A stretch of 64,000 nt of DNA from Tulasnella sp. 424 (taxonomy: Eukaryota; Basidiomycota; Agaricomycetes; Cantharellales; Tulasnellaceae). Below the pieces are notes generated by a model. The model saw only the letters and a list, made by a program, of their open reading frames with translations. It was not told where the DNA came from and did not search any database. Both the position numbers and the translations under genes were made by a program. This document shows positions 21,904 through 33,769 of this stretch, in pieces. Positions within the stretch are counted from its first letter, which is position 1. Each line of letters begins with the position of its first letter. The stretch spans positions 1 through 64,000 of the forward strand of contig WSUB01000099.1 in NCBI GenBank assembly GCA_019633425.1. The letters are read 5' to 3'.

Positions 21904-23740
21904 ATGGCAGAACCAGAACGCCAACCTCTCCTCAATCAAAATGGCTCGACGCATGACCAAACCCACCTCGAGTATCAAGCCTCAGCGAGGCGCAAATTCC
22001 TGGGCTCCACCACAGTAGTGTTTTTCCTGATATTGGCGGTGGTGTCTATTTTCGGATGGCACGAGAGGACACTGCCAAATGATCCTGTCAAAGCCGTTGA
22101 CATGATTTTGGGCCGAACTGGCGTCATTGTGCGTTCGATCCCCCGTTCTGTCTTTCCACTATATTGACTTGAACGTTTTACGTTTACTTCAGGATGGTCA
22201 CATTGGTAAGCTTATCAACATGTGGCTTGGGCGCTCCCATTACTAATGTGACATAGATCTCCCATGGGCGGTTCGTGCACTTTACCGATACAACATTTCG
22301 GCTTTCGATCTTGAGAAGCCAACCTCCGGGCATGTGGACATCCCTAGACTGAGGAAGGGGCATACTGCAGGGTTTTTCTGGAGCGCTTATGTTCCATGCC
22401 CAGACTGGCCGGATCTTCAGATGCAAGAAACTAAAGATCCGGACGATTTTACTGCCCCGAATTGGCGGGTAAGGTACGTATTGAGGACTAAACTTGACAA
22501 GACGCAACGCATCTGACAACACTTCTGTATCCCTCAGGGACACGCTTGAGCAGATTGACGATATTAGAGAGCTTATCGCAAAGTATTGGGACGTACGTAG
22601 TATACCTTCGGATAAATCAAGTCCAATCTCACGTTTTTTCGGGGACAGACCTTCAGACTTGCGACCACCTCGAATGATGTGGATGCATCCATGTATGAAG
22701 GTCGGATCGCTAGTTTGATTGGTGTTGAGGGGTGGGTCATCGTTTCATATTCCACAGCGCTTTGCTTACACTTACGTGAACAATCCCAGTGGCCACCAGC
22801 TCGGGAACTCTCTCGGTGTCCTTCGCATTTACTACGCCCTAGGAGTTCGTTACATGACCCTCACTCACATGTGTCACAATGCGTTTGCCGACTCAGGAGG
22901 GTACATTGAGCCATTACCACCAAGACACCGTGGGTTGAGGTACGGCTCGCTTACACTTCCAACTCCGTCCACCCTGTCATTGATACCGTGACCTGGATTT
23001 CAGCGAATTTGGTCGAACTCTTATCCACGAAATGAACCGTCTAGGGATGATTATCGACTTGTCTCACACATCAGATGACACCGCAGTACAGGCCATCATC
23101 GAGTCCAAGGCACCAGTGATGTGGTCGCATTCGTCTGCCCGCTCAGTATGGAATGTTGCAAGGAATGTCCCTGACAGCCTCTTGGCTATGCTCTCGGAAG
23201 CAAAACACGATGCTATCGTTATGGTATGACCGTGCAGCTCGTTCATCCTTCGATTATTCGGATCACTGACCTCGGGAGGAACAGGTCAACTTCTCAGCCG
23301 ATTTCATCGCAGGAGAAGGAGATGCTACAGTCGAGGCGGTCGCAGATCATGTTGAACACATAGCAAAGGTTGCTGGAAAGCGGCAGTAAGCACCCTTCTC
23401 ATCTCCCATTATCCGTAATGCTCATGAAACGTTTGCCGAAAGTGTTGGGATAGGAAGCGACTTTGACGGAATCGAAAAGACGCCTGTTGGCCTTGAGGAT
23501 ACATCGAAATATCCAAACCTCGTACGTATGAATTTAATTCCCGCATCGCGCCCCGTCATGAATTCGTTTCTCTAGTTCGTCGAACTCTACAAACGCGGCT
23601 GGACGTCAAACGAGCTTCAAGATCTCGCCAGCCGTAACTTCCTTCGGATATTCAGAAAGGTGGAGCAGGTCGCCGCTAGCATTCAAGAGAAAGGAGGGAT
23701 ACCCTCCATGGATATCTATCCAGCCAGGAAGGACCTGTAG
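21904..23740 (+). CDS. Membrane dipeptidase (renal dipeptidase family, peptidase M19)
   Basis: Zinc metalloenzyme hydrolysing dipeptides. ATG at 21904 gives a short cytosolic tail and one transmembrane helix ([21 protein letters not shown], residues about 34-54), so it is a type II membrane protein with a lumenal or extracellular catalytic domain. Family motifs in order: DGHIDLPW (first zinc ligands) assembled from a 13-nt exon; [20 protein letters not shown] with the bridging Glu, across an intron at about 22732-22789; [24 protein letters not shown] with a zinc His; [19 protein letters not shown]. Eight or more short introns divide it. It ends [15 protein letters not shown] at 23738-23740. 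The fold and active-site residues appear complete. Confidence 0.9.
22193..22205 (+). other. 13-nt microexon encoding active-site start of the dipeptidase
   Basis: The exon encodes D-G-H-I plus the first base of the next Asp codon, i.e. the zinc-binding DGHxD motif. It is flanked by GT-AG introns 22129-22192 and 22206-22256. Reading frame and motif are restored only when this exon is included. Confidence 0.85.
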
Positions 23741-23956
23741 TTAGGGGCGGTTCATGCAAACGCGACGTGAAGCCGTATGCTACCAAAGAAATTCTATGTA
23801 ACGATATAGAAACTTTTATCCAGGCTTAAAACAAGGGGCCCGTAGCCTTCCGTTGTATTCCAACAGACTACTGTCCTTAAACAAGAGTTCACTCGGGAGC
23901 ATCGACGATGGAGGTCAACGCTGCCCGCGTGAGACGCGTGTTCCCATGGTTCTTTG

Positions 23957-25206
23957 ATGCTACCTTCACCCGCCACGTCGTATTCGAAACGACGCGACCT
24001 TCACGGACACTACTCAAGCGATGGAGTCTTCGCCAACACCCTCACCAGATTTCGCATCAATCGGGCTACTCTTCTAGCTCGCTCGCGGGTTACCAACCTC
24101 GGAATTGCTATACTGTCTTCAATCCTCGCCATTTCGATACTCACCAACCTAAATTTCGCCTTACGGCCGGTGGACTCGCAATGGGGCAAAGCCCAATCCT
24201 GGCTCAGTACCTTATCGAAAGGAGCTTCCTCCCCAGGATCAATCGCGGCGACTGTGGTTCGGCAGACCGAGTGGAAGGACGTCAAACACCTTATTGTGGT
24301 GGCAGGCCACGCTGTGTGGACAGGTAGCGACCCAAATGCACGGTTAGACGAGTCCAACTGGATTCTGGAGGATAGGCAAAGAGGGGGCGGAAATGTGGCA
24401 GCTTTCTTCCGCCATATTGAAGAGGGGTACGTTCACCCTTGTGGAAAGACCTACGCAGTTTGATCTAATTCTCGCAATCTTATCCAGGAGTCGTCTATTA
24501 AACTCAGATACACAATCTCTACTGGTTTTCAGTGGGTCAGTATGCCCTCGAACATCATTTGTCTAGTACTTACTCTTATTCCAGAGGTCAGACTCGCCCG
24601 ACCTCACTCATTACTGAAGCACAGTCATATCACCAACTGGCGACTTCAGCGAGGCTCTTGAACTCGGAACGAAATCACCAGTCCACCCTACCTCCTACAC
24701 TACGGACCACCTCCGAAAACTTTGCTCTAGATTCCTTCCAAAATCTCCTTTTTTCCATTGCCCGCTTCCACGAAGTCACTGGCTCTTACCCAACCAACAT
24801 CACCGTAATTGGTTTTGGGATGAAGAAGCCACGCTTCCAGGAGCTTCATCGAAGAGCCATTCGTTGGCCGGAAGAGCGATTCGAATACATTGGCATAGAT
24901 GTAGAGGGAGATACATCTCTTGCATACGCAGGAGAGGTGAGTGACCAAAGCTTAATGCAAAATAATACCTCTAGCTAAGCACTCGATACGTCCTCATAGG
25001 CTGAATTCGGCTATGGGCCCTACTCGAAGGACCTTTACGGCTGCCACGACACTCTGTTGGCGAAACGACGGCGCAGAAATCCTTTCCAGATCTTCCATCC
25101 ATATCATTCTTCTGCACCGGAGCTTGCCGGGCTACTTGAATGGTGTCCAACGGGTCCTCAGCGAAACAAAGTTTTTCCAGGGCCACTTCCTTGGGACGTT
25201 CGGTAG
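23957..25206 (+). CDS. DUF218 (YdcF-like) membrane-anchored protein
   Basis: Predicted exons 23957-24426, 24488-24535, 24585-24936 and 25000-25206 (358 residues). An N-terminal region with a hydrophobic helix (LGIAILSSILAISILTNL, about residues 51-68) precedes a DUF218 domain: KHLIVVAGHAVWTG, NWILEDRQRGGG, LLVFSGGQTRP (joined across an intron), SEAQSYHQLA-like, NITVIGFGMKKPRFQELHRRAI. DUF218 proteins of bacteria (SanA, YdcF) act at the cell envelope; fungal members are uncharacterised. The C-terminal CHDTLLAKRRRRNPF and LLEWCP motifs are typical of the fungal form. It lies head-to-tail 216 bp after the dipeptidase. Start choice: first ATG in the frame. Confidence 0.8.
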
Positions 25207-25342
25207 ACCGACCCTAATAGGACGGGATTGATTGACCTCTTGAACCTATTCTTGTCACACGTTGCGTTAGCAGCATGATTTATCGTTACGCTCCATTTCT
25301 TTCGTAATTGGGCCTGTAGAATATGCCTCTTCCTTTGCCCCT

Positions 25343-25348
25343 CACGTG
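25343..25348. promoter_or_regulatory. E-box CACGTG upstream of F-box gene 3
   Basis: Palindromic CACGTG about 70 bp before the predicted ATG at 25418. The same hexamer lies upstream of the fumarate reductase gene, between the two divergent mitochondrial genes, and between polymerase kappa and F-box gene 4. Confidence 0.35.
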
Positions 25349-25417
25349 ATCAGATGAAACCAATTGCAAGTCACCTACCTCGAAGAACATCCATCTCGAG
25401 CCCACTTTCCGATTTTC

Positions 25418-26790
25418 ATGCAACCCCACGCTGATCTGTGGTAAGACATCATTATGCCCTCTGCCAGGGCCCCCGTAGAAATATCCCTACTAACCCTTGT
25501 GCTTGACCCAGTCAGCCGAGTGCGGATCCTGAGGAGAGAGAGCTTAGTCCACCCTTGGATCCCGCGGAAGCAGAATTCCTCCAGATCTTGCCTTATGAGA
25601 TCCTCGAGATGATCTTACTACTCACATTCGATCCCTGGAGTTGGCACCCAATCCAAAGCCTCCATCTTGCCTTAGTATGCAAAACATGGCACAGCATTGT
25701 CACGACCTCGGAACTCTTCTGGCCTCGAATATCGACTCGCCACGGGATTCGGGCCGTCCAACGCGTCCTAGAGCTCAATCGCGGGGGGAAATTAGTTGTC
25801 GAAATAGACGAAACATCCGAGGTTGGGTCAGATGCTGAGGCTCGAGATGCCTTCCTGGCGTTGGCAAAACCCGCACTCCACCGCTGGAACACACTCTTCT
25901 ACTACGGGAAGTACCGAGAAAGTCTTTTTCGAATGATCGGGGAGGAAGGATCGGGTCTAGAGAGCCTTTTCATGGACGTACATGTTGGGCTCCGAACGAT
26001 AACCCTCGGAGCTGGCCGTCCCCTGCGTCATCTAGCCCTTCTCTCAGCGAGCCTCAACTGGAACACCAACCGCTTGAATAACCTACGCTCAATAACCATC
26101 GCATCCATCCGCACTGGTCCCACATTGGCTCAGTTCTACGCCATCCTATCATCATCTCAGGCGCTGGAAATATTATATCTGGAGAACTTTTGGATCGAAG
26201 AGGGGCTCGGTCCCGAGCTCGTTCCGTCACCCATTTTCCTCCCTTTTTTGACGGACATACGGGTCGGGAGCCTACCCACACGCTTGCTCCACTTCATAGT
26301 TGACTGTGTCCGAGCTCCGAGCTCCATCTCGGTGTGCATCGATGCTATAACCTCCCCTTCCACTTCCCTGAGAGCTCTCGAATTGGCTCTACCCTCTCTC
26401 CGATCATCTCCTCTAGTGGCGATCGAATACTCCGAACACGACCAATTCGCCTGTATCAACACAAGTCCCAATCCTTTGCCCATGTCTTCATATGGTGTCC
26501 CACGGGTTCCGGGTGCCGATATCACAATCAAAGGCATTAGTCTAGGATACATCCTTCTTCGACTATCAGAAATCCCATTTGATCAGTCAGTGGATATGAC
26601 CGTTGATCTTCGCGTCCTGGACGTGGATGAAAACTCGCTCGACGAGATTGCAAGCAAGAAGATTGAACTTCGCCGGGTTCATCTTCTACATCCCATTCTA
26701 CAACGCATTGTTCAGTCTGAGCAACAAGCAGAAAAGGGTGACTTGAAACATCTGCTGGAGGAATTAGAGGATGTGATTGGACGGAAGTAG
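25418..26790 (+). CDS. F-box protein with leucine-rich region (paralogue 3)
   Basis: Predicted exons 25418-25440 and 25512-26790 (433 residues); the short first exon (donor GTAAGA) joins in frame to the long one. The F-box is LQILPYEILEMILLLTF, then LALVCKTWHSIVTTSELFWPRI. Later leucine-rich segments such as FYAILSSSQALEILYLENF correspond to those of the F-box genes at 7.6 and 19.3 kb, though overall similarity is lower and the C-terminal tail is much shorter. The likely role is SCF ubiquitin ligase adaptor with unknown substrate. Start choice is uncertain because the F-box exon itself has no ATG upstream of the domain. Confidence 0.75.
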
Positions 26791-27169
26791 TCATTTACTC
26801 AAGACGGAGAGCATCTATGACGCACCGGAAGGTTGGAGCATGAAGAGCGTGTAACTATGTGTTTTTGTCTCATGTACCTTTTACGTACGCCAATGTCTTT
26901 CTGATTGCCAAACTGACCTCAGCGTCAGGATGCAAGGTGCGATTCTTGACGAGGGATAGGCTCGTCGTTCCTGCGCATATCTGTCTGCACGGCAGCATTG
27001 ATTGCCCTTCCCTGCAATCTCTCTTTCGCTCTCAGCCCACCGGCCATCGGACGCACCCTGGTCGCCCACGGAACTAGTTGAAAAATTAGACTTTGTTCAC
27101 ATTATACTAGTAATTGCCAAGGGGTAATGGGTTTCTTGGGGCCATCTGTTGCCTGCTTATTGATTCGAG
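26791..27169. other. Intergenic between convergent genes
   Basis: 380 bp between the ends of F-box gene 3 and the aminolevulinate dehydratase gene. It holds only 3' untranslated sequence as far as can be seen. Confidence 0.5.
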
Positions 27170-28398
<1,229 letters not shown>

Positions 28399-28658
28399 AG
28401 TAAGTATTGAGTAGCTGAAGGGAGTGGTGGTGGGATGAGGGGGATGGGATGAGATCAGTCTAGTCCAAAATCTGTGCAATAAGGGACGGAATCACGAGTG
28501 CACCGAGTCGCGCCGAAGAACTCGCGAACTAGACGCCTAGCAAGAGATGGCATACTAATTATTCAACATACACTAAAATATACAAAATCGGTACAGTTCA
28601 TAATTTCAAAATCAAAAGAGTTGGGAGATGGAACGGTGATCATAATTCAAGTAGAAAT

Positions 28659-31600
28659 TCAAGTAGAAGGAGACTCGAAGGGATTCCTCGGCGCAAACGT
28701 GACGGTTCTCTGCATGCTCAGAGCAATCTGGCGCATTCGCTCAAGCGCACGATCCTCTTCACGCTGGAACGCAAAGGCCATGTGTCAGCACGGCGTTAGA
28801 CGGAGCATAATTCGAAATCCGGGGAGATGCAGAAGCGAGAAGGAGCTGTGAGGGAGACTCACTGTGGACTCCGAATCGTTGACAAAGGCGGTCAAGTTCG
28901 CTAAAGAGCTCGCTATTTCCTCCAATCTCGCTGTCCTATGAGGGGTCCCGGGGGAGGAGAAATCATTAGTTTGGTTCGTCATTGTCGAGCCTGAGATGAA
29001 AACTCACGAAACTCGACCCGGAGTCATGGTTTGGGCTCTCAACTGCTCGACAATCCCTTCCATCTCCCTCTTGAATTCCCTTTGGCTTCTCAATCTCTCT
29101 TCCCTCTCTTGCTCGTACTCTCGTCGGATGGTCGCGACGTCCTGACTGAGCTGAGCGAACTGCAGTCTTGCCAGATGCTGGAATTGCTCCAGCTGGCTCT
29201 TCCCTCCATCGCCAAAGATTCCCTCCTTAAAGCCTCGAATGTTGCCAATTAATGCTGCGAGGTACCATTCGCTTGAGATGATACCGTTTGACATCTTGAG
29301 GGCCAGCTTATTGAAGCCGAGAGCAGGAGCAATACGGCTTGGGACGACGAAAGAAGAGCAATAGAAAACGTAGCCGATGATACGAAGTTGAGCGAGCTGA
29401 GCGCTAATGCTGGAAGCGCTCTCGTCCATCTTGGCGGCGATAGCGTTGGCATCTGTCTTGACATCGTCATCCAAATCGGCCAAGGAGAAGGAGAAAATCC
29501 TAGCGGCAGCGGTTTTGATCGGGTTGGGATTCGCGTGAGGGTTGAGACGGGGACCGCGAGTGCTGGCCGTGGATGTGAGAAGAGGGATTCGGCTGGGTAG
29601 GCTTTGTACAAATTCGTTAATCTCCTCTTGAAGCTGGATGAACTGCGAGCTGATGAGGTTGTGCTTCGTAATCAAGACTCCGCCATCCGCGTTGGGTGAG
29701 TCTTGCCGCGAAACGGACCGCCTGGTGGAGATAAGCTTGCACTTCATTTCCTCGGCTCTCTCGATAAGCGACCTTGCGTCACGCCTGACGTCTGCCATGA
29801 CCTTTGCTTGCCTGCGAATCTCCTCCCAGGTCCGGATGGCTTCGCGCAAGACGGCAATGTCATTGATGAGAATGTCGTAGCCTCGCGCGATGTGGGTAGC
29901 CAAACGGGGGGCCAGGGCTGGGAGGAGCTGAGATTGACGGGGAGAGATGTGGCTTGAGATGTGGGAGGAGATTTCGTCGATTCGGCGGTGGAAGTCTTTG
30001 GAAGGATCCACCTCCTTATCCGCGGTGGCCGAAGCCGATGTGGATGTCGAAGCCGAAGGGCTGCTGGTGGACTTGCTGCTACCGGATCCCGAACTCGGGT
30101 GCTCGATGATTGTCCAATCCTCTTCCCCATCCTCCTCGGTTACGACTGAAGCTCCATCTTTTTGCACATCGAGATCGTCCTCGTCGTCAAGAAGCTTCCA
30201 TCTGCCTTGCTCTGCTACTTCCGCCAACTCCTGCCTCATCAAGCTAACGCCTCTGCTCATGTCCTGAACGGTAGTGTGCAATTCCCTCGCTTCCCTCAAG
30301 AACCCGCTCTTGGCTGAGACTTCATCTAGCACTTTCTCGCTCTTCATCCTCTCTGTCTCCAGACCTAAAATTGCCTTTTCGACGGAAACTTTGAGCTTGT
30401 GGTCCACCTCAACCCCCGCCTCCTCGAGATCCGCCAACGTGCCGCGAGAGGTGGAAATGGTTCGGTCCGCGGCTTCGTCCGCATCGTCGAGCTCCCAAGT
30501 GAGATTAGGCAACGTCGTCAGGTAGAGCATGTGTTTGGCCGGGTCTAAGCACGCTTCAGTCGAGATGTCGATGGGAGTACCGTCTCCTTCCTTGGTCAAA
30601 CCACTTCCTTTCGTGATCTTCTCCGTTGCGTTGCTTAGGCGAATGGTGAGACGAGCCATCTCCTCGACTTGCTTGTCGATGTGAACGACAGCTTTGAAGA
30701 GAGTCTGGTACTCCTCGGCGGCGGCAGAAGCTTCGCTCGACATGGTTCTGGCCTTGCTTACTTCGACTCCGAGGACGCTGAGGATATACTGGTTTGATGC
30801 GTGCTGATCTGGATACGCTGGATGAAGCGGACGCGGGAAGCTCCTTGAAGTCGACGGGTCCACGAGCGACTTGACTTTATCACTCAACAGCTTACGACGC
30901 TCTTGGAAGAGCGCGTTTTGCCTCTCGGTGGGGTGCTGTACCTTGGCTGCCAAAATCTCCCTGGTCAAGGTCTCGCCCATCGCTTGAACCCTCTTCAAGT
31001 CTCCGAAACTCTGGTCGGCCTTGACCCACTGCATAGCAATGTTCATGCCGAACCTGCCAAGGCCATCGAGAACGGAGGATTTGACTTCAAGTCGATCCTG
31101 CTCGTTGAGGATCTCGTCGGGAACCTTCTCACGAGACACGGCGATGAGCTTTTCGAGAGTGTTGGCGGAGGGGGTGATGCGAGAGGATTTGAAGGACATG
31201 ACGCGGGATGCGTAGCCCGCTGCTTCACGCGAAAGTCCATCGGCGAGGGTGAAGCGGTGGGTGCGGGAGAAATCGGCATGCGGAGAAGGGAGGAGGGATT
31301 GGGGGATGACGACAGATCCGGCGGGGACATTCGTCGAGGTCGCAGAGACCGTGCGACTGCGCTCATACGAAGGTGGAGCGATATCGGTTCCGGGACCGCT
31401 GCTACTGGATCCTAAAGTCGTAGGAGGGATGATGGCTGCAGTGTCTGGCTCGGGCGTCGGGTCGTCGTAGACGTTATAGGTTGAAGGCGACCACCTTGAA
31501 CGCTTAACGAATCCTTCGAGGTCGCCAAGAAGCTCTTGACGGTCCTTCCAGGCCTCCATGCGTTGGTCTTCCCAAAGGAGACGAAGACGCAGCGCCTCGA

Positions 31601-32510
31601 TACGATCAGAGCGGCGGCGGAGGTGTGCGTTGAGCTTCTCAAGAGCGAGTAGAGTGGTGAGGGTCAGCTCGACAAGGTCGGTGTCGTCAGCGGAGAGGTT
31701 GCTCTCGCGGGATTTGGCTACGGGAAATTGGGTTAGCATGTCTGCGCAGAATGGAAAGCCTCCGGCCCGCACGTACTTTTCGCAAATTTCTTCAGGCGGT
31801 TGAGGTCTCCTGCAGTTCCTTGTCAGCCAGAGCCGAACTAGTACATTGCCAAATTACTGCACCTTTGTCAAAGTACTCCATCTCGCGCTCGATCCCCTGC
31901 TGCTCCTCAAGCCAGAACTCGTATTCCTCGCGGGTAGGAAGACTGGCACCAGTAATGGGTTGACCAGGATGCAGTGCGAGTTCGTCAACGCCGGCAAAGA
32001 CATCAATGTCTGGCATGGTCTCGTAGAGCTAAACATTGAGGGGTGAATAAGGGCCAAGGTGAAGGATTAGTGGCGGACGCTCACCCTGATCTTCTGCTCA
32101 ATCCAATCCTTTCGTTTAAGGAATTCCCGAATCTCGTTGATATCATCAGGCGCGAGGAGAGGGGATGTCACTTCGACCTCTGGCTCCTCCACGGCCAAAA
32201 ATGATTGACGCTTCGCTGGACGTTGGGTGGTAAGCATTGAGGAGATTCCCTCGATTGTCGCAGCTCGTGGGCGGTATGGTGAGATCACTTCGTCTGCGTG
32301 AATGTTGTCTCTTGGTGCAAGCGGTTCTGTCGGACCGCGTAGCAGGGGCCTGGGTCGAAGTGGACGAGATCTGACTGACATTTGTCTTCGATTTCGGGTG
32401 GGAGAGAGTGCAGCTGGAGAGGATGCGTTTGATATGATCGGTTTATGTGGGTTGTCATTGGCCGGGACGGAGATGGTGAGAGAGGGGATGTTTAAACTGT
32501 TTCTGCGCAT
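28659..32510 (-). CDS. Long coiled-coil protein of unknown function (possibly KAR9-like)
   Basis: About 1,170 residues in at least six exons. ATG at 32510 opens a Ser/Pro/Arg-rich region (MRRNSLNIPSLTISV), followed by DINEIREFLKRKDWIEQKIR, then a small exon set (LYETMPDIDVFAGVDELAL...) and one very long exon to 29009. The protein is mostly helical, with repeated heptad-like stretches (RRRSDRIEALRLRLLWEDQRMEAW; RREYEQEREERLRSQREF) and an acidic Ser-rich linker in the middle. A GTGAGT donor overlaps the apparent stop at 29004. Splicing from there joins in frame to two further exons (about 28938-28863 and 28763-28659) ending FESPST, so the two short exons are taken as the true C-terminus rather than a separate gene. 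The resemblance to cortical/spindle-orientation KAR9 proteins is only an impression. Confidence 0.65.
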
Positions 32511-33769
32511 TTTGAGAGGAAAAGCTATCGGTCAACGACGCAGTAGCGAAGAGAGGAACGAAGAGAAAGGGTATCAGAGAAGAGAGGAAAACAAGTTGGG
32601 GAGGTTGAGTGGGGGGGACGTTACCGGTGATTTTGTATTGGTCTGGAGAGTGAGCCTCATTGCAACCAGCCTTGAGGGATGCAGGGAGCCGAGGCACGAG
32701 ATGGTCGCCTGGCCCGTTGGTGAGCGGAAGCCTCACGAAAGTTTGGCCGAGTTTGCGTTTATCGCGTTTGGCAGAGATGAAATTGCATTCTCTTGCAACA
32801 ACCTTGGCCATTGTTCATCCGTGCACAGCCATCGCCTCGTGGTAAAGGCAAGCGGGGACCCTATTTAGGTGCAGTGTATGAGCGACGCCCGGCGAGTGTC
32901 GTCATCCACATTGGGACAATGCCTCATGAGAAAGACGTTTTGGGCGGGGTGAAACAGGTGTTACTAGGGAAGTCGAGGTTAGAGTTGAGCGGAGGTTTCT
33001 CAATAGAGCGGGGACTTTACCCACCCACCTAATCCCGAGGATCTGCAAATGGAGATTAGATACAGCCTGGAATTTCATATTCAATCAGAGTCATGCCATG
33101 TCCTTGCCTGACCTTGAAACACTCGGAATGGAAAGGGGGCAAAAATCGAACAAGAAAAAGGCGAAAGAACATTTAGGGACAAACACTCCACAACACAATC
33201 TCTCCGACTCCTGAGGACCTCATGTATATAGGCGCAATGAAACCGAGAAACAAGTGCCTGAATACCACTCGATTTTTTCCTTTCAATGGATCTACATGTT
33301 CGAATTTTAAACGCTGAGCCGTTCACAGCCTTTCTTGATTCGGTTCGCACCTTCGATCGCATTCAGGTTAGGCACCAGCGATGGCGATCAAGTATATGAA
33401 GCGATAGAAATCTCACGCAAAGGTCCATATGGCCTCACGCTAGCCACTAAGCTAGTTTCGTACTGCCTCAAGCTGGCTCATCTCATCGGGTTCAGCTTGG
33501 GAAACTATTCTCGTCGAAGGTTTACTCGGCAACGGAGAAAGAGAGCTGGCAGAGGCGAGGCTTTTGCTGTATGTATGTGCAAGGAACGTGTTAGGGATCC
33601 AGCGCGATGAGAATGCTCTTTCTCATCCTACTGGAACGCATGTAAATTACCTTCGGCATCTCTGCTCGGTAGTTTATACAGTTGAGGAGCAGAATAGCAT
33701 TTAGAGAAGGCGCACCAGAGTCCCGAATAATCTTATAATTTAATTTCAAATAATTGCATCTATAGCCCG
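32511..33769. other. Intergenic, no gene seen
   Basis: 1.26 kb between the start of the coiled-coil gene and the end of the polymerase kappa gene. Open frames up to 188 codons on the plus strand overlap the first exon of the coiled-coil gene and lack any family signal. It probably carries the coiled-coil gene promoter. Confidence 0.45.

Noticed and set aside
28785..28982. Separate small gene of about 74 residues between the coiled-coil gene and aminolevulinate dehydratase
   Set aside because: Its exons join in frame to the coiled-coil gene through a GTGAGT donor, and only about 20 bp would separate two genes on one strand.
32302..32868. 188-codon plus-strand frame
   Set aside because: Half of it is antisense to the first exon of the coiled-coil gene; the rest has no recognisable content.
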